64,000 bases of DNA from Acanthamoeba lenticulata. Taxonomy: Eukaryota > Discosea > Longamoebia > Acanthamoebidae. The translations under genes were made by a program, and so were the position numbers. Positions 54,094-64,000 of the stretch are shown here, in pieces. Where the stretch lies: assembly GCA_002179805.1 (NCBI GenBank), contig NAVB01000722.1, positions 34,631 through 98,630 on the forward strand. Direction: 5' to 3'. The stretch's first letter is position 1, and every line of letters starts with the position of its first letter. Below the pieces are notes generated by a model. The model was given only the letters and a program-made list of their open reading frames with translations, made no database searches and was not told the DNA's origin.

Positions 54094-55445
54094 ATGTGGC
54101 AACCACAACCTTCTTCCTATGGCGCTCCACCCAGTGGGTCCTACCCACCGCCCTATGGCTCCGCGCCTGGGCCCTACCCGCCTCCCGGTTCCGCAGCGCC
54201 TGCGGGCTACCCGCCCCGCTACCCTCCCCCTGGCACCGCAGTGCGTCCTTCTGCCGTTGACCGTTGCCTTTTAGCGTCTCCTTGTGGCTACAACGCGCTG
54301 CTCGCTTTGTATGTGTCACTTGAACCTTACCCCTTGTCCGCTGCAGGCACCACCCTATGGCGGCTATCCGCCACCGCAGATGCCTGGCTACCCTCCTCAG
54401 TCCCAGCCGGCTCCTCAGCCCTACCCGCCTCAGTCCCAGCCCGGCTATCCGGGCGCCTACCCGCCGCAGACCGGCGGCTACCCTCCGCCGCCGCAGTCGC
54501 AGCAGCCGCAAATCTGGGTACTGGGCTTTCCTCTTGGGAGCCGCCTCAACTCGCTGCCGCGCCTGCGTGGGGTGCCATCGGTGGACACGCGCGCTGATGG
54601 GTGGGGATGACGCGCGGCGGTGGCGCTTGGTGGACGACAGGCCTCGTCGTACTACAATCAGGTGCAGCAGCAGGAGCTGTTCGAGCTCCAAAAGTGGTTC
54701 AACAGCGTTGATCGAGATCGCAGCGGGGCCATCTCGGCCAACGAGCTCGCCAACGTTGCCGTGGGCGGCATCCGGCTGGGCATCGATCTGGCCATCAAGG
54801 TGCACCTTGTTTACTCCCTTCCTCCATTTATGCTATTACATTTTTTGGTGGTCGCGAATGAGGCTGACGGTGATGGGCACACAACACAGCTGGTGAGGAT
54901 TTTCGACGTCGACGGGAACGGGCAGATCGACTTCCAGGAGTACGCGGCCCTTCACAAGTTCCTCCTCAGCATGCAACAGGTCTTCTCCATGGTACGTGTT
55001 GCTCCCTTTGTTCGCTTCTTTTACTTTTTGCTGTTATTAGTGCTTTATAACGGTTTTTTGTGGCTGTGCTGGCGTGCAGGGCGACAAGGATCGAAATGGG
55101 CGTTTGGACTCGCGGGAGATCCATGAGGCACTTCGGACGGGCGGGTTCAACATGTCCTACACGACGTCGCACGCGCTGTACCGCAAATACGACACCACGG
55201 GCTACGGGCTGGACATGGCCCAGTGGATCGCTCTCGTGCGCTTCCCCTTTTTATTTATTTATTTATTTATTTTGAGGCAAAAGGGCTTTCACGCTCGTCT
55301 ACTCACGTGCGGTCTTGACCGTGCTGGCGGGCAGGTGGCGCATGTGGCCATGACGCGAACAGCGTTTGAGGTCAGGGACCGGGAGCGCAAGGGCCAGATC
55401 GTTTTCAACTTTGATCAGCTGTTGGAGTTCTCTGCGTCCATATGA
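54094..55445 (+). CDS. Penta-EF-hand calcium-binding protein (ALG-2/peflin/sorcin type)
   Basis: Calcium sensor of 281 aa. Exons are 54094-54240, 54347-54517, 54641-54799, 54890-54991, 55080-55235 and 55335-55445; the sum is 846 nt with all phases zero. The N-terminal 106 residues are Pro/Tyr/Gly/Gln repeats (YPPPYGSAPGPYPPPG), as in peflin and ALG-2 and usable in Alix/Sec31-type interactions. EF1 is VDRDRSGAISANEL and EF2 is FDVDGNGQIDFQEY. EF3 is GDKDRNGRLDSREI, EF4 is degenerate (YDTTGYGLDMAQW), and EF5 is degenerate and probably used for dimerisation. The order, spacing and helix between EF2 and EF3 match the PEF family. Three canonical calcium loops are intact. Confidence 0.92.
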
Positions 55446-55514
55446 GCGCGCTGTTGTCGGCTTGCGGGGAAGAATAAAAAATATATAAGAATAAATAAAT
55501 AAATACTAATAATA

Positions 55515-56330
55515 TTAAAACGCCCAAATTTGATTTTTTCTTGGGCAGCCGTTGGCACGCGCCCTTTCGTACACCGCCGTGTGGCCACTCTCAGCTGCCA
55601 CGCAGGTCCTCCGGTCCCACGGGCAGTCGTGAGCGCGCAGCCACTGAAGCACGGCTAGATGGCCTTCTCTGTCGCTGTACAAATGATGTCCTTGTCCCAC
55701 GGGCAGCCGTCAGCACGCGCCCACTGAAGCACCTCCAGGTGGCCTCTAATGGCCGCCACACCTGCAGGTGTTCTCGTCCCACGGACAACCATTGGCTCGC
55801 GCCCACTGGAACACCTCTAGGCGGCCTGCCTGGGCCGCTTCTTTGCAGGTCCACTCGTTTCATAGGCAGCAGTTTGACGCGCCCACTGGAGTACGTCCAG
55901 GTGCCCTCCGCTGGCCGCTTGATTGCACACGGTCTTGTCCCATGGGCAGCCGTTTTGGTGAGCCCACTGCAGCAGGGACAGCCAACCCTGACCCGCCACT
56001 TGCGCCGCAAAGGGGTGATAAACTCCCTGACGGGTTGGCGCGGTCACGAGCTGCTTGGTGCGTGGTTGCAGGCCTTGAAGCAAGTGTTGCAGCGCGTGGC
56101 TCCACGTGCGGCACACCGCACGGCAGGCCGGAAGGGAGGAAGGATCCATGAACTGGAAGATAAAGCTTACCAGTTCCACCATCAGGTCGCTAATGCCCAC
56201 CTCTTCGGTTTCGCGAGAAGCAATGCTGGAAGAGGCAGAAGAGTGATGCACTACAGCCGATGTAGTTGCCAGCCTTTCTTCTGCTGCAAGTTTTTGTCTG
56301 CCGAGGTTAATAAAACCAAAATTTAATGGC
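55515..56330 (-). pseudogene. Decayed F-box/ankyrin (GCPWD-repeat) gene
   Basis: The 5' part reads VGISDLMVELVSFIFQFMDP, then SSLPACRAVCRTWSHALQH. This is the same F-box-like block as the intact gene at 33391-34983, followed by QWAHQNGCPWDKTVC and GGHLDVLQWARQ. A one-base loss at about 55880 then breaks the frame. The restored reading of later repeats (WARANGCPWDEN, AVLQWLRAHDCPWDRRT, YERARANGCPRKN) contains stops and at least two further frame changes before 55515. No ATG precedes the F-box in frame except an internal Met. Fewer repeats remain (about six) than in the intact paralogue. I call it a pseudogene. Confidence 0.75.
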
Positions 56331-56364
56331 CCTAATTTTCTTTCTTTTTCCTCTCGTCCAAGAG

Positions 56365-57105
56365 ATGAACTACGCAGGACGGGTGCATGGGGGAGCTCAA
56401 AGCACGAGTGCTCTGCCTGCCGCACGAGAGCGAGTACCACAGCCAACGACGAGCCACTCCACGTCTGCGTTGCCCCCTGTGACTGAGGATGGATTTGTCA
56501 TGATCCCTGCCCTTAGTACGACAACCGCTCCAACGTCACCTCGCGAGCAAGCCGTGGCTGTGGCGCGTTACGACTTCGAAGGGTTTGGTGGGCAGCTTTC
56601 CTTTAGGCGTGGAGACGAGATCATTATTCTTCGACCCCTCCCGTCTCCATCTTCGTCGACTGCCTCAACTACACGACAACCAAAGCCTGCCTCTTCGTGG
56701 TGTGTTGGCAAGCGTGCCATGGACGGCGTCACCGGTATCGTCTACCTGCCAGCATTGCGGCTTCCTTCCTCCTCGTCCTTTTCAATGCCCTCGCCGCCTT
56801 CCACACATGTCACTTCACCCACTGGGCCGCGACGAGGGCGCCTCTTCATCGAAGGCGTCAAGGAAGAGAAGATGGACGAACCAAGGGACGAAGGTGGATG
56901 GGCAGCCTTCCTCGCTGACTGCCCGCCACCACAAAAGAAGAAAGCGAACTGCGGGCCACAAGTGACGGGGTTCGTGTTGGTGTTGCTTGTGATCCTGTTC
57001 GTGCTGGGCACCCGAGGCCACGCCGGGTGGGAGCTCGCCCTGTTGGGCTTCGTGCCCCGCCTGGCGGCCCTCTTCGATCGCCTCGTCCAGCGGCGCTTTC
57101 TTTGA
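56365..57105 (+). CDS. SH3-domain protein with C-terminal membrane anchor
   Basis: Single-exon 246-aa protein. Residues 1-65 are a Ser/Thr/Pro-rich linker (MNYAGRVHGGAQSTSALPAA). An SH3 domain spans about residues 66-135: AVAVARYDFEGFGGQLSFRR (ALYDY equivalent), GDEIIILRP, SSWCVGKRAMDGVTGIVYLP (W and the G-x-x-P/Y strands), with a Ser/Thr-rich insert in the n-Src loop. After a Pro-rich segment, a hydrophobic helix near the C-terminus (VTGFVLVLLVILFVLG) is followed by a second weaker one (GWELALLGFVPRLAALF) and a basic end (DRLVQRRFL). The protein has no signal peptide, so it is likely tail-anchored with the SH3 domain in the cytosol. Ligand unknown. Confidence 0.75.
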   Translation: MNYAGRVHGGAQSTSALPAARERVPQPTTSHSTSALPPVTEDGFVMIPALSTTTAPTSPREQAVAVARYDFEGFGGQLSFRRGDEIIILRPLPSPSSSTASTTRQPKPASSWCVGKRAMDGVTGIVYLPALRLPSSSSFSMPSPPSTHVTSPTGPRRGRLFIEGVKEEKMDEPRDEGGWAAFLADCPPPQKKKANCGPQVTGFVLVLLVILFVLGTRGHAGWELALLGFVPRLAALFDRLVQRRFL

Positions 57106-57157
57106 TGCGAATGAATGTATTTTTACTGTTGTGTCTTCGTTCACACCCTCGAGCTCT

Positions 57158-58715
57158 TCATGGCTTGGACTTGTGGTTCAGCTTGATGATCTCTCGCACA
57201 TTCGAGCTGCCGTCTTTGGTCCAAAGAACACTGTTAGTCTTTTGGCAAATGGTGATGATGATGGTCGAGCGGCTCGTGCGCGTACCCTTGATGACCTTCT
57301 CCACAGTGGACTCGAGCAGGCCGTCCCGCTCGACCATCTCCTCGAGCTGTCGGCATCCGCCACCAACGGAGAAGTAGTAGCTCTTGGCCGCCACGTAGCT
57401 GCGCAGATCAACGCACGAATGAGGATGACGATGCCATCATCATCACCATCATGGGGTCAGGATGAGCGCACCAGACGCCGTGGGTTGGGTTCAAGCAGTG
57501 CTTGATGAGCGCAAACAGCCGCGGCAGGCTCTGAACGTTGTAGATCGTCTCTGCTGTGAGGATCACGTCGTAAGCCTGATGCGGGAGCACCTCCTGGTAC
57601 ACGACACAGGGCATGGGAGGCGTCAGCATCACGTTGAGTCGTATCGTCGCAACGCGACCACCAGCCATTGGAGCTCTCTGTGCAAAAAGAGCGCAGAGAC
57701 ACCGCACCGTGAGCAAGCCCCAGTCGCCCGCATAGAAGGCGATGCGGTCCATGGCCTCTGGGTCGTCCTCGGCGACGTTGAGCCGAGCGTTGGGGATGGT
57801 GAGCAGCTCGAGCACCTCCGAGTTCTGCTCGCACGGGCATGTTTAGGTGGAGGAGCGGCGGCCGTCAGGCGGACGAGATATGTGACGGGTACGTAGTCCT
57901 GCAGGTCGACGTGCGCGCCCTGCTTCCACATGTAGAGACCCGGCACGCCGTGCCCGCAGCCCAGCTCGAGAACCCGCTTGCCAGCGTAGCTGACCTCATG
58001 GACCTTCTCGTTCTCCTGAAGGTGGGCCACCAGGTCGGCTGCGCCCTCCCACAGCTTGAATCCGCCTGCATGGGCGCGTTCATGTTGAACTGATTATTGC
58101 ATCAACTCGGCCGCAGCCAAGCAAGGTACCTTCGTAGACTCCTGGCGCCAGGTCGGAACTAGCGATGACCTCCGCCACTGAGAGTTGCTCGGGAGGTGAG
58201 CGAGTGTGGCACCTTTACTGGCCGTGGGCGAGAAGCTGGTGGTTGTGCACAAGGTACCTTGGCCAACCTCGTCCTTTTGCCGTTCAGCCATGATGTCCAA
58301 ACACTCCTGCAGGGCCTGCGAGGGCACCGTCCACTTGCGCACGACGGCATCACCCAAGGACAGCTCTTCCACCTGCCGGAACCCCACGCGTCATGACGCT
58401 GGGCGAACGCCGGGGGCGAGAGGAACAGAACGCACGGAAGAGACTTTCTTGATGAGCTTGTGGAACATGGGATCTGTTTCGTCTGGGCGGACGCGCACAG
58501 GCGGTCGCAAGGGCTGAGCGACGGGGTCAGTAGCCTCGCCTCCGGAGACCGGAGCAGATGAGGAAGAATCCTCCAAGCCGGGCTTGGCCTGCAGATTTCC
58601 CTCCTCCGTCTGCTTCCCTGTTAGTGCCCTATATGCAAGCAAAACGCGCAAGGTCAGGCGGGCAACACACCAGCTCAAAGTTAAAGCGGAAGCCACCTCC
58701 GTCCCCACCGAACAT
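57158..58715 (-). CDS. METTL18: METTL18/Hpm1-type protein-histidine methyltransferase
   Basis: SAM-dependent enzyme that methylates a His of ribosomal protein uL3 in other eukaryotes. Exon 1 is 58715-58671 (MFGGDGGGFRFNFEL), exon 2 starts near 58610 and ends at a GTGCGT donor after HKLIKKVSS (near 58440). Later exons carry VEELSLGDAVVRKW, SSDLAPGVYEG, GFKLWEGAADLVAHLQ, RVLELGCGHGVPGLYMWKQG (SAM motif I), DLQDY, NSEVLELLTIPNARLNVAED, FYAGDW, YDVILTAETIYNVQSL (post-I/II motif) and AAKSYYFSVGGGCRQLEEMV. The GVYEGG-KxWE and AK-x-YYFxVGGG blocks are diagnostic of METTL18. The exon between GLLTVR and EVLPHQAYD (about 57690-57600) is not resolved and may include a short extra exon. Confidence 0.85.
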
Positions 58716-59068
58716 ATTTAGAAATAAAAACTCGCGAAAATAAAATCGTGTTTATTTTATTTAACCCCAAAATTTCTTCTCTTCTTCGCGATAGATCAGC
58801 GGACGAGCTGGACCCGTAAATGTTTCTGATCGTGCACCATGGTGAGACCCACCTCGCACCAAAGGTGTAGAGAACCAGGCACGTTTCGTGCCTTACTGGC
58901 CGACTGTAGTTGAGGTGAGGACAGCGCAGAGGCAGAGGTGAAATTCAGAGGAGAACCTGCCCAGTCTTCCAACTCGTCACCAGATGAGGGTCCACAAGGG
59001 CAAGATGGAAGACCACACACGCCACAACACTTTCCACCCCACGAACATACACCTGCAACCACTTCACC
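58716..59068. other. Divergent spacer between METTL18 and a small ORF
   Basis: 353 bp between two divergent start codons, AT-rich near METTL18 (58730-58790). A minus-strand frame ending at 58796 has a C-terminus that looks protein-like (SLHLWCEVGLTMVHDQKH), but it extends antisense into the next gene and lacks a supported start. Treated as spacer. Confidence 0.45.
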
Positions 59069-59450
59069 ATGTCCGTTCACAAGAAGACTCAGACTACGAG
59101 GACGCCTCTGCACGGCCCTGTGGGTGACGAGCGGCTGCACATCGATAGCGGGATGCCCGACAGACGACCGCTCAGCGCCCGCGGCGTGGGACACGCCGAC
59201 AGCGACTTTCCAGATCGAGAGTATGAAGCGGGTAAGGGCAGCCACATCCTCACAAAGCACGAAGTGGCCGCCAATCCAGCTGTGCCTGAACAGCGGTCAT
59301 TGTCTTTCTTGCATCACGTGTTTAATTAAAAATGCTTCGTTTTTGTATGTGCGCAATGCAGGAGCTGCCGCGCCCAACCTGCATCCCTTGCCTGATGCAC
59401 TGCTGCAGAGAGCCGCGAAGAAGGCCGACAAAGATGTAGCGCAACAATAA
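59069..59450 (+). CDS. Small conserved-looking protein of unknown function
   Basis: Two exons, 59069-59231 and 59362-59450, sum 252 nt (83 aa). The intron has a strong GTAAGG donor and GCAG acceptor and keeps phase. MSVHKKTQTTRTPLHGPVGD starts a highly polar protein; PLHGPVGDERLHIDSGMP and DFPDREYEAGAAAPNLHPLP are the distinctive parts. It ends in a short amphipathic helix (LLQRAAKKADKDVAQQ). No domain or signal recognised. Reading through the intron gives an alternative 86-aa product with an unrelated end. Likely expressed gene, function unknown. Confidence 0.5.
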
Positions 59451-59650
59451 ATACAGAGACAAAGAAAATGAAGAGATTTAAGTTTTAGTGGGCAGCAAAG
59501 CCACCAGCGAATTACTTTTACATGGGGAGCTAGCCCACCGAGTAATTGGCGAGAGCCGTCGCTGAATGGCGATGAGGCCGACGCTGGCGCAACCGTCACC
59601 GAGAGCGCCAACACAGCTCATGTCGGACAAAGCAGATGGGAGGCCTAAGC

Positions 59651-60187
59651 CTACAAGCCATCAACTTCGTCATCAAGATTGGCAGCAGTGTTGCCTCGCT
59701 TGTTGAAGCCGGCACGGTGGTTGACAACCTCGTCCTCGCTGCTCTCCTCCTCAGAATCATCGTCATCATCGTCATCGTCATCATCGTCGTCAATGTCGTA
59801 GCCCTCGTCGCCGTTCTCAACCTCCTCGACGTCAAAGTTGGCCTTGTCGGCGGGGATTTCACCCCAGCGGGCCAGAAGACGAGCCTCATCCATGGTGTAT
59901 TTGTGGATGATGTCGGCCTTGTCGTCCTGGTAGTCTCGCAGGCCAATGAGCACGAAGTCGTCCTTGTTAATCCACACCCGCTTCTTGAACTTGCCCCGCA
60001 CGTGGGCCAGGCGGGTCTTGCCGTCGAAGCTGAACACCTCAACTCGACAGTTTCCGAGCACCTTCTTCACCTGGGCATACTCCTCGCCGAACACCTTGTA
60101 GCGGAGCTCGCGCTTCTCCGCTTCTCCTCCCTTGGCTCTCTTTCCCTTCCTCTTGCCTTTACCTCCCTTTCCCTTATTCTTCGGCAT
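59651..60187 (-). CDS. EIF1A: Eukaryotic translation initiation factor 1A (eIF1A)
   Basis: Binds the 40S A site and promotes scanning and start-codon recognition. Single exon, 178 aa. The basic N-terminal tail ([20 protein letters not shown]) is followed by the OB fold: [40 protein letters not shown] and [20 protein letters not shown]. Then come the helical part [16 protein letters not shown] and an acidic C-terminal tail with a run of about twelve Asp. All eIF1A landmarks are present and the length is slightly above the 140-150 typical, due to the tail ([20 protein letters not shown]). Ubiquitous housekeeping gene; divergent from the RapGAP gene. Confidence 0.96.
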   Translation of the reverse strand: MPKNKGKGGKGKRKGKRAKGGEAEKRELRYKVFGEEYAQVKKVLGNCRVEVFSFDGKTRLAHVRGKFKKRVWINKDDFVLIGLRDYQDDKADIIHKYTMDEARLLARWGEIPADKANFDVEEVENGDEGYDIDDDDDDDDDDDDSEEESSEDEVVNHRAGFNKRGNTAANLDDEVDGL

Positions 60188-60399
60188 TGTGGCTAGTGCT
60201 TTTGTGCGCGCGGATGTAGAATCTGATCTGAGCGCGCCGGAAGGGATAAAAACAACGAAGCCAAGAACCAGAAGAAAAAGAAATCATTTCCAAGTTTTTT
60301 CTGCCCATTGTTCCTCCTTTTTACCAAGGACCCCTTTCCAACAAAGATTGCTTTTATCAATGCAGAAGCCTTTCAGAAGCTGCTAGCCCTTTCGCTGCA
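60188..60399. promoter_or_regulatory. Divergent promoter, eIF1A/RapGAP
   Basis: 212 bp between two start codons, with purine-rich tracts (aagaaaaagaaatc on the plus strand at about 60270). No recognised TATA box. Confidence 0.35.
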
Positions 60400-63300
60400 A
60401 TGTTCATGAAGTTATGCCACAATCTTGGCCAAGTGTGGAGGTTGGTCTCCGAGACGCCCAAGGCCTTGGGTGTGCTGCTGTTGAGCGAATGGGAGCAAAA
60501 GCCAGACACCGCTTCCGCCAGTAACGTTGCGGGCGGCCAAGCCTTGCCAACTAAGGAAAGAGAACTCACGAGGACAGAAACCCTGCCCTCCACCCACCCA
60601 CCCCAGGTAGATTGTTGTGAGTGAGAGGTAGGGCTCTTCTCCTTCACTTCTTCGTCGTTAACGATCTGCCTTTCCACTCTTCTTTTTGGTTTGCTTTTCG
60701 TTGTGCTAATCGGTTGCCTCCAGACGATCCATTCGTCTTTCAGCTCCTTCGTCGCCATGGACTCGACTGATCTTGCCTGCATCGGTGATGATAACCTCAA
60801 GATGAGGGTGGAGGTTCGTGTGGAGCTTCTCCTTTGTCTGCAACAAGGCCAGTCTTTCTTACTTCTCCTCTCACTCAGATTCATCTCCCGGGAGCTGAGC
60901 CAAAGCAGTTCACCTTCCCTCAGTACTATACAGTGGATAAGGTCAAGGTGCGAACAGACTCCTCCATAATCACCAGTCTCCAGCATCCAAGTTATTGACA
61001 ATGATAGTGTCATGTCATTGTCATGTCTGTTTCGCAAAGACCGAAATCTTCCGCCACACGCCCCCTCTGAACGAGTCCATGACCTTTGACTACTACCTCG
61101 GCTACGATGAAGAGGTACACTATGCCTCCTGATCCTGGCCCACCTCGAGCCGTCTTGCCCCTTGATCTTCACCCGAAAGCCTGCAAGAGCTGTTTGCTGA
61201 GCCCTCGCTTCCAGACTGCAATCAAGGTCGAGTTTTCCAAGCTCATCAAGAGCCATCCTTCGATTGAGGCCAAGGCGACGGCAGACGAAGTGATACCCCT
61301 CTACCTCATCGCTCGCACCAACGCCGCCGCTGGCTCGCCGGACGCCAAGGTGCCGGTTCCTGGCATTCCTCCGCTTTGTCGCCCTGCCCTGTGGCCTCGC
61401 TCGTGGCGTGGGCACGAAGGACCCTGACGAACAACACAAACGAACAGAAACAACCGTTTCGCATCAAGTTGACGTTCGGCCGGACAGAGGAACTGACAAG
61501 CCCCGCCACTACTCCGCGTAAGAGCAACTTGGCTGACGGGAGCACCTCCATTTTTTCCAAGCGTGGCATCTTTTCTGCTGGTGCTGCGCCCCATTCCTGG
61601 CCCATTGCTCGCTCCTCCCACAAGGGCTAAACCCTCTTGTTGCAGTTGGCCCAGAAGAGAGCGTGGTGAGCCCAGGCCGAGCTCGGTCCGGCAAAGCGTA
61701 CATCTTCCCGATGCTTCGCGCAGTCCGCGAGGCGGCGCTGACGCACGCGATGAATGTCGCCACGCAGGACGACACGGCCACCGGCAGCGGAGCAATCGCC
61801 CTCCAAAACAGAGGAGGTTGAGGCCATAGAGAACCTGGAGGACTACGAGGAGACCAAGGACGGACGGATTCGACGTACTCAATCGTTTGGCGAGCGGCTC
61901 AGCCAGATCAAGGCCCTAAAGCAACAGCTGGGCTCGAGTGCGAGTGACGCCGACGCCAAAAAGCAGGCACCGAGCAGCAAAGGAGTTAACACACGTGCGT
62001 TCCTCTTGTTCCTTTCCTCGCCTGAGGATTGCATCAGCTCACACGCGCTGTCTGCTCAGCTGAGGCCGTGCGGCGAACCGGTAGCGGAGATGCGCCGGCG
62101 AAGAAGGGCCACCGAAGGACACGTTCAACGGGCTTCATCGTTTCCGAGATCATCAAGCGCGCCACCAACGACGACGTGCCCAGGTAGCCACGCATCCATC
62201 AAAGCTTGCTTCATGGCTGGGTTGAGTTACTGACGTCACGGTTGTTGTAAAGGGCCGGCGTGGTTTCACAAGCCATCGTCCCCGTGGCCGCGACGGATGA
62301 GGACACCGACGGCCAAAAGGCATCGAAGCGCGGCGTCATTTCGGCTCGGTTCGGCCTCACGCTCTCCCTCTCTCAGTCCGTCGCAACGAGGGGCGGCGTC
62401 GACGGCTCACTTGGCGAGTGTCTAGGGTCCGGGCGGCGCACCAGATCTTCCGGGCGACCACGCAGCCGCAGCTGGGCAAGGAGTTCATGGAGCCCTTCCC
62501 GCCGAAGCGGATCCCGTTGCTGGAGGAGGAGGTGTTTATACCTTCAAGAGCCGAGCTTACCCTGTCTTGCCTATCGCGATGGCGGTCCCTTTTTCTGACG
62601 TCTTGTGTTTGCGTGTGTGCATCGCGTGAAGGAGCAAATTGGCAACTCGTTGGTGAACGTGGTGGACGGCTACATGGTCGAGACGGGCAGACGCACAGGC
62701 GTCACGCCCGAGCTGACCGAGCTCACAATGTACAATCCAGACTTAAGTTATACGTGGTATGTAGACTATTTCAAGGGGAAAGGTACGTCTCGACAGTGGC
62801 CTCCATCACCCAATCCTCCTTCCTTCCTTCCAATCCTCCTTTGTGTGGGTGGGCGCTCATTCGAAGACACCCAACCACCAATTTCAGAACACGAAAACTA
62901 CATCGGTTCGGACCCAGAATTTGGCACCGTGGTGGTGTCCATAATCCACGAGCAAGACGAGAAGAACAAGCACATCCGGGCCATCATCCGGACAAAACAC
63001 GTACGCGATCTTACTTGTATGCGGCCCCGTCTCTCGTTTCAACCGCTCACAAACCTTGGTCGATGATCGACGTCGCGTCGAGCAACAGTGTGACATTACG
63101 AGCCTCGTGCCCAAGGCCGACTTTGGCAACAACACGTTCAAGAAGACGTCGGTGAGGGAGATCGTGCGGGCGGCCTCCCCCGCGTTGGCCGATAGGATCC
63201 CCAAGATCAACTACAAGCTGATCAAGAACCCGGCCTTGCACGCAGAGCTCGAAAATTTTGAAACAAAACAGGTGCGCCGCACCTTCTTCTCCAACCATCC

Positions 63301-64000
63301 TCGTCCTCCTCTCGTCCTCCTCCTGGTGATGAACTCATCACGCGTGGGGGTGTGGGCGAGGCCAGGTGATCAAGAACTACAAGATCGGTGTGTTGTATTG
63401 TAAAGATGGTCAAACTCAGGAGGACGAGATGTTTTGCAACGGTAGCGTAACGATGCGTGTTGGTCATGAGCTCAATGTTACCAATCTCACCAACGTTGCG
63501 TCCGTTCTTGTTGTATTTGTGCGTTCGTTGGCCCAACAGAGCACGGGAGCGAGGCGTTTGAGTCCTTCCTGGACTTTTTGGGCGACCGGATCGAACTGAG
63601 CGGCTGGAAGAAGTACCGGGCGGGGCTCGATGTAAATGGCGGCACGACGGGCACACACTCGGTGCACACCCACTGGGGAGTCGGCGAGATCATGTTCCAC
63701 GTCTCCACGCTCCTGCCCTTCACCCCCGGCGACCAACAGCAGGTGCCCTGCCTGCTCGCTCTCCTCCTTCTTCTCCTCCTCAACGTTGAAGAAGACGAGA
63801 CTGACGACTCGGGTGTTCAACACTCGCCCGATTGATGTGATGGTCATCCAGATTGAACGGAAACGCCATCTGGGCAACGACATCCTCATGATCGTTTTCA
63901 AGGACAGCCCGAACGGCCCGGCGTTCTCGCCCAACAACATCACCTCTGAGTTTAACCGTACGCCCAAAACTCTGAAAATCAAAATAATTACAACAATATT
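60400..64000 (+). CDS. Rap/Ran-GAP domain protein (RapGAP), 3' part outside window
   Basis: GTPase-activating protein for Rap/Ras-type GTPases. Proposed first exons are 60400-60606, 60724-60813, 60879-60947 and 61040-61114, all phase 0. They give an N-terminal module (MFMKLCHNLGQVWRLVSETP, MDSTDLACIGDDNLKMRVE, IHLPGAEPKQFTFPQYYTVD, TEIFRHTPPLNESMTFDYYL). 61115-62760 holds several exons with Ser-rich and helical sequence that I cannot fully splice (RRTQSFGERLSQIKALKQQL; LTELTMYNPDLSYTWYVDYF). The GAP domain follows: HENYIGSDPEFGTVVVSIIH, IKNYKIGVLYCKDGQTQEDE, MFCN, SFLDFLGDRIELSGWKKYRA, GLDVNGGTTGTHSVHTHWGV, EIMFHVSTLLPFTPGDQQQ and RKRHLGNDILMIVFKDSPNG. The catalytic Asn thumb is the N of HLGNDI (about 63880). 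The gene continues past the right edge. Confidence 0.87.

Noticed and set aside
58796..59260. 154-aa minus-strand frame (SLHLWCEVGLTMVHDQKH near its end)
   Set aside because: It overlaps a spliced plus-strand gene, starts without a supported ATG, and most of it is composition noise. The last 25 residues look oddly protein-like, so it stays only as a note in the spacer entry.

Overview
This is a gene-dense piece of a eukaryotic nuclear genome, most likely an Acanthamoeba-type amoebozoan. The coding DNA is GC-rich. Genes are split by many very short GT-AG introns (about 41-100 nt, often with GTGCG or GTACG donors), and the spacers between genes are short and AT-rich. The repertoire fits as well: Ras and RapGAP, a BEACH protein, F-box and ankyrin proteins with a Trp-rich repeat, M11 peptidases and a TTL-family ligase. 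The species call is inference from style and content; no rRNA or organelle marker is present.

Layout. 1-7.2 kb: gamma-tubulin complex component GCP3 (cut by the window edge), a divergent bacterial-type RlmD/RumA rRNA methyltransferase, an F-box protein and a Ras-family GTPase. 7.2-16.2 kb: a rapidly evolving patch with a fragment of a phosphatase-like beta domain and two M11 (gametolysin-like) metallopeptidase loci, both with broken reading frames. The second carries beta-helix-like repeat exons, introns packed with microsatellites, and an interstitial TTAGGG tract. 16.2-30 kb: a putative nuclear protein and a roughly 12 kb neurobeachin-family BEACH-WD40 gene. 31-40 kb: a CCCH zinc-finger protein, a short-chain dehydrogenase, an F-box/ankyrin protein, a Mob protein with a giant tail, BRX1, and a ubiquitin-like/Cys-rich protein. 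40.1-40.4 kb: two identical tRNA-Met(CAT) genes.

40.5-64 kb: a TTL-family ligase with a signal peptide, an unusual membrane-anchored F-box/Sar1-like GTPase fusion, a lipase, a YEATS2 homologue with an N-terminal RS-rich tract, a penta-EF-hand protein, a decayed F-box/ankyrin pseudogene, a tail-anchored SH3 protein, METTL18, a small unknown protein, eIF1A and a RapGAP cut by the window edge.

There are no operons. Divergent pairs share short promoters (GCP3/RlmD, F-box-ankyrin/Mob, YEATS2/PEF, METTL18/small ORF, eIF1A/RapGAP), two of them with E2F-like sites. The most interesting items are the F-box-Sar1 fusion, the broken M11 pair and the RS-YEATS2 protein. Multi-exon models are hand-spliced; where exon sums and phases were checked this is stated.
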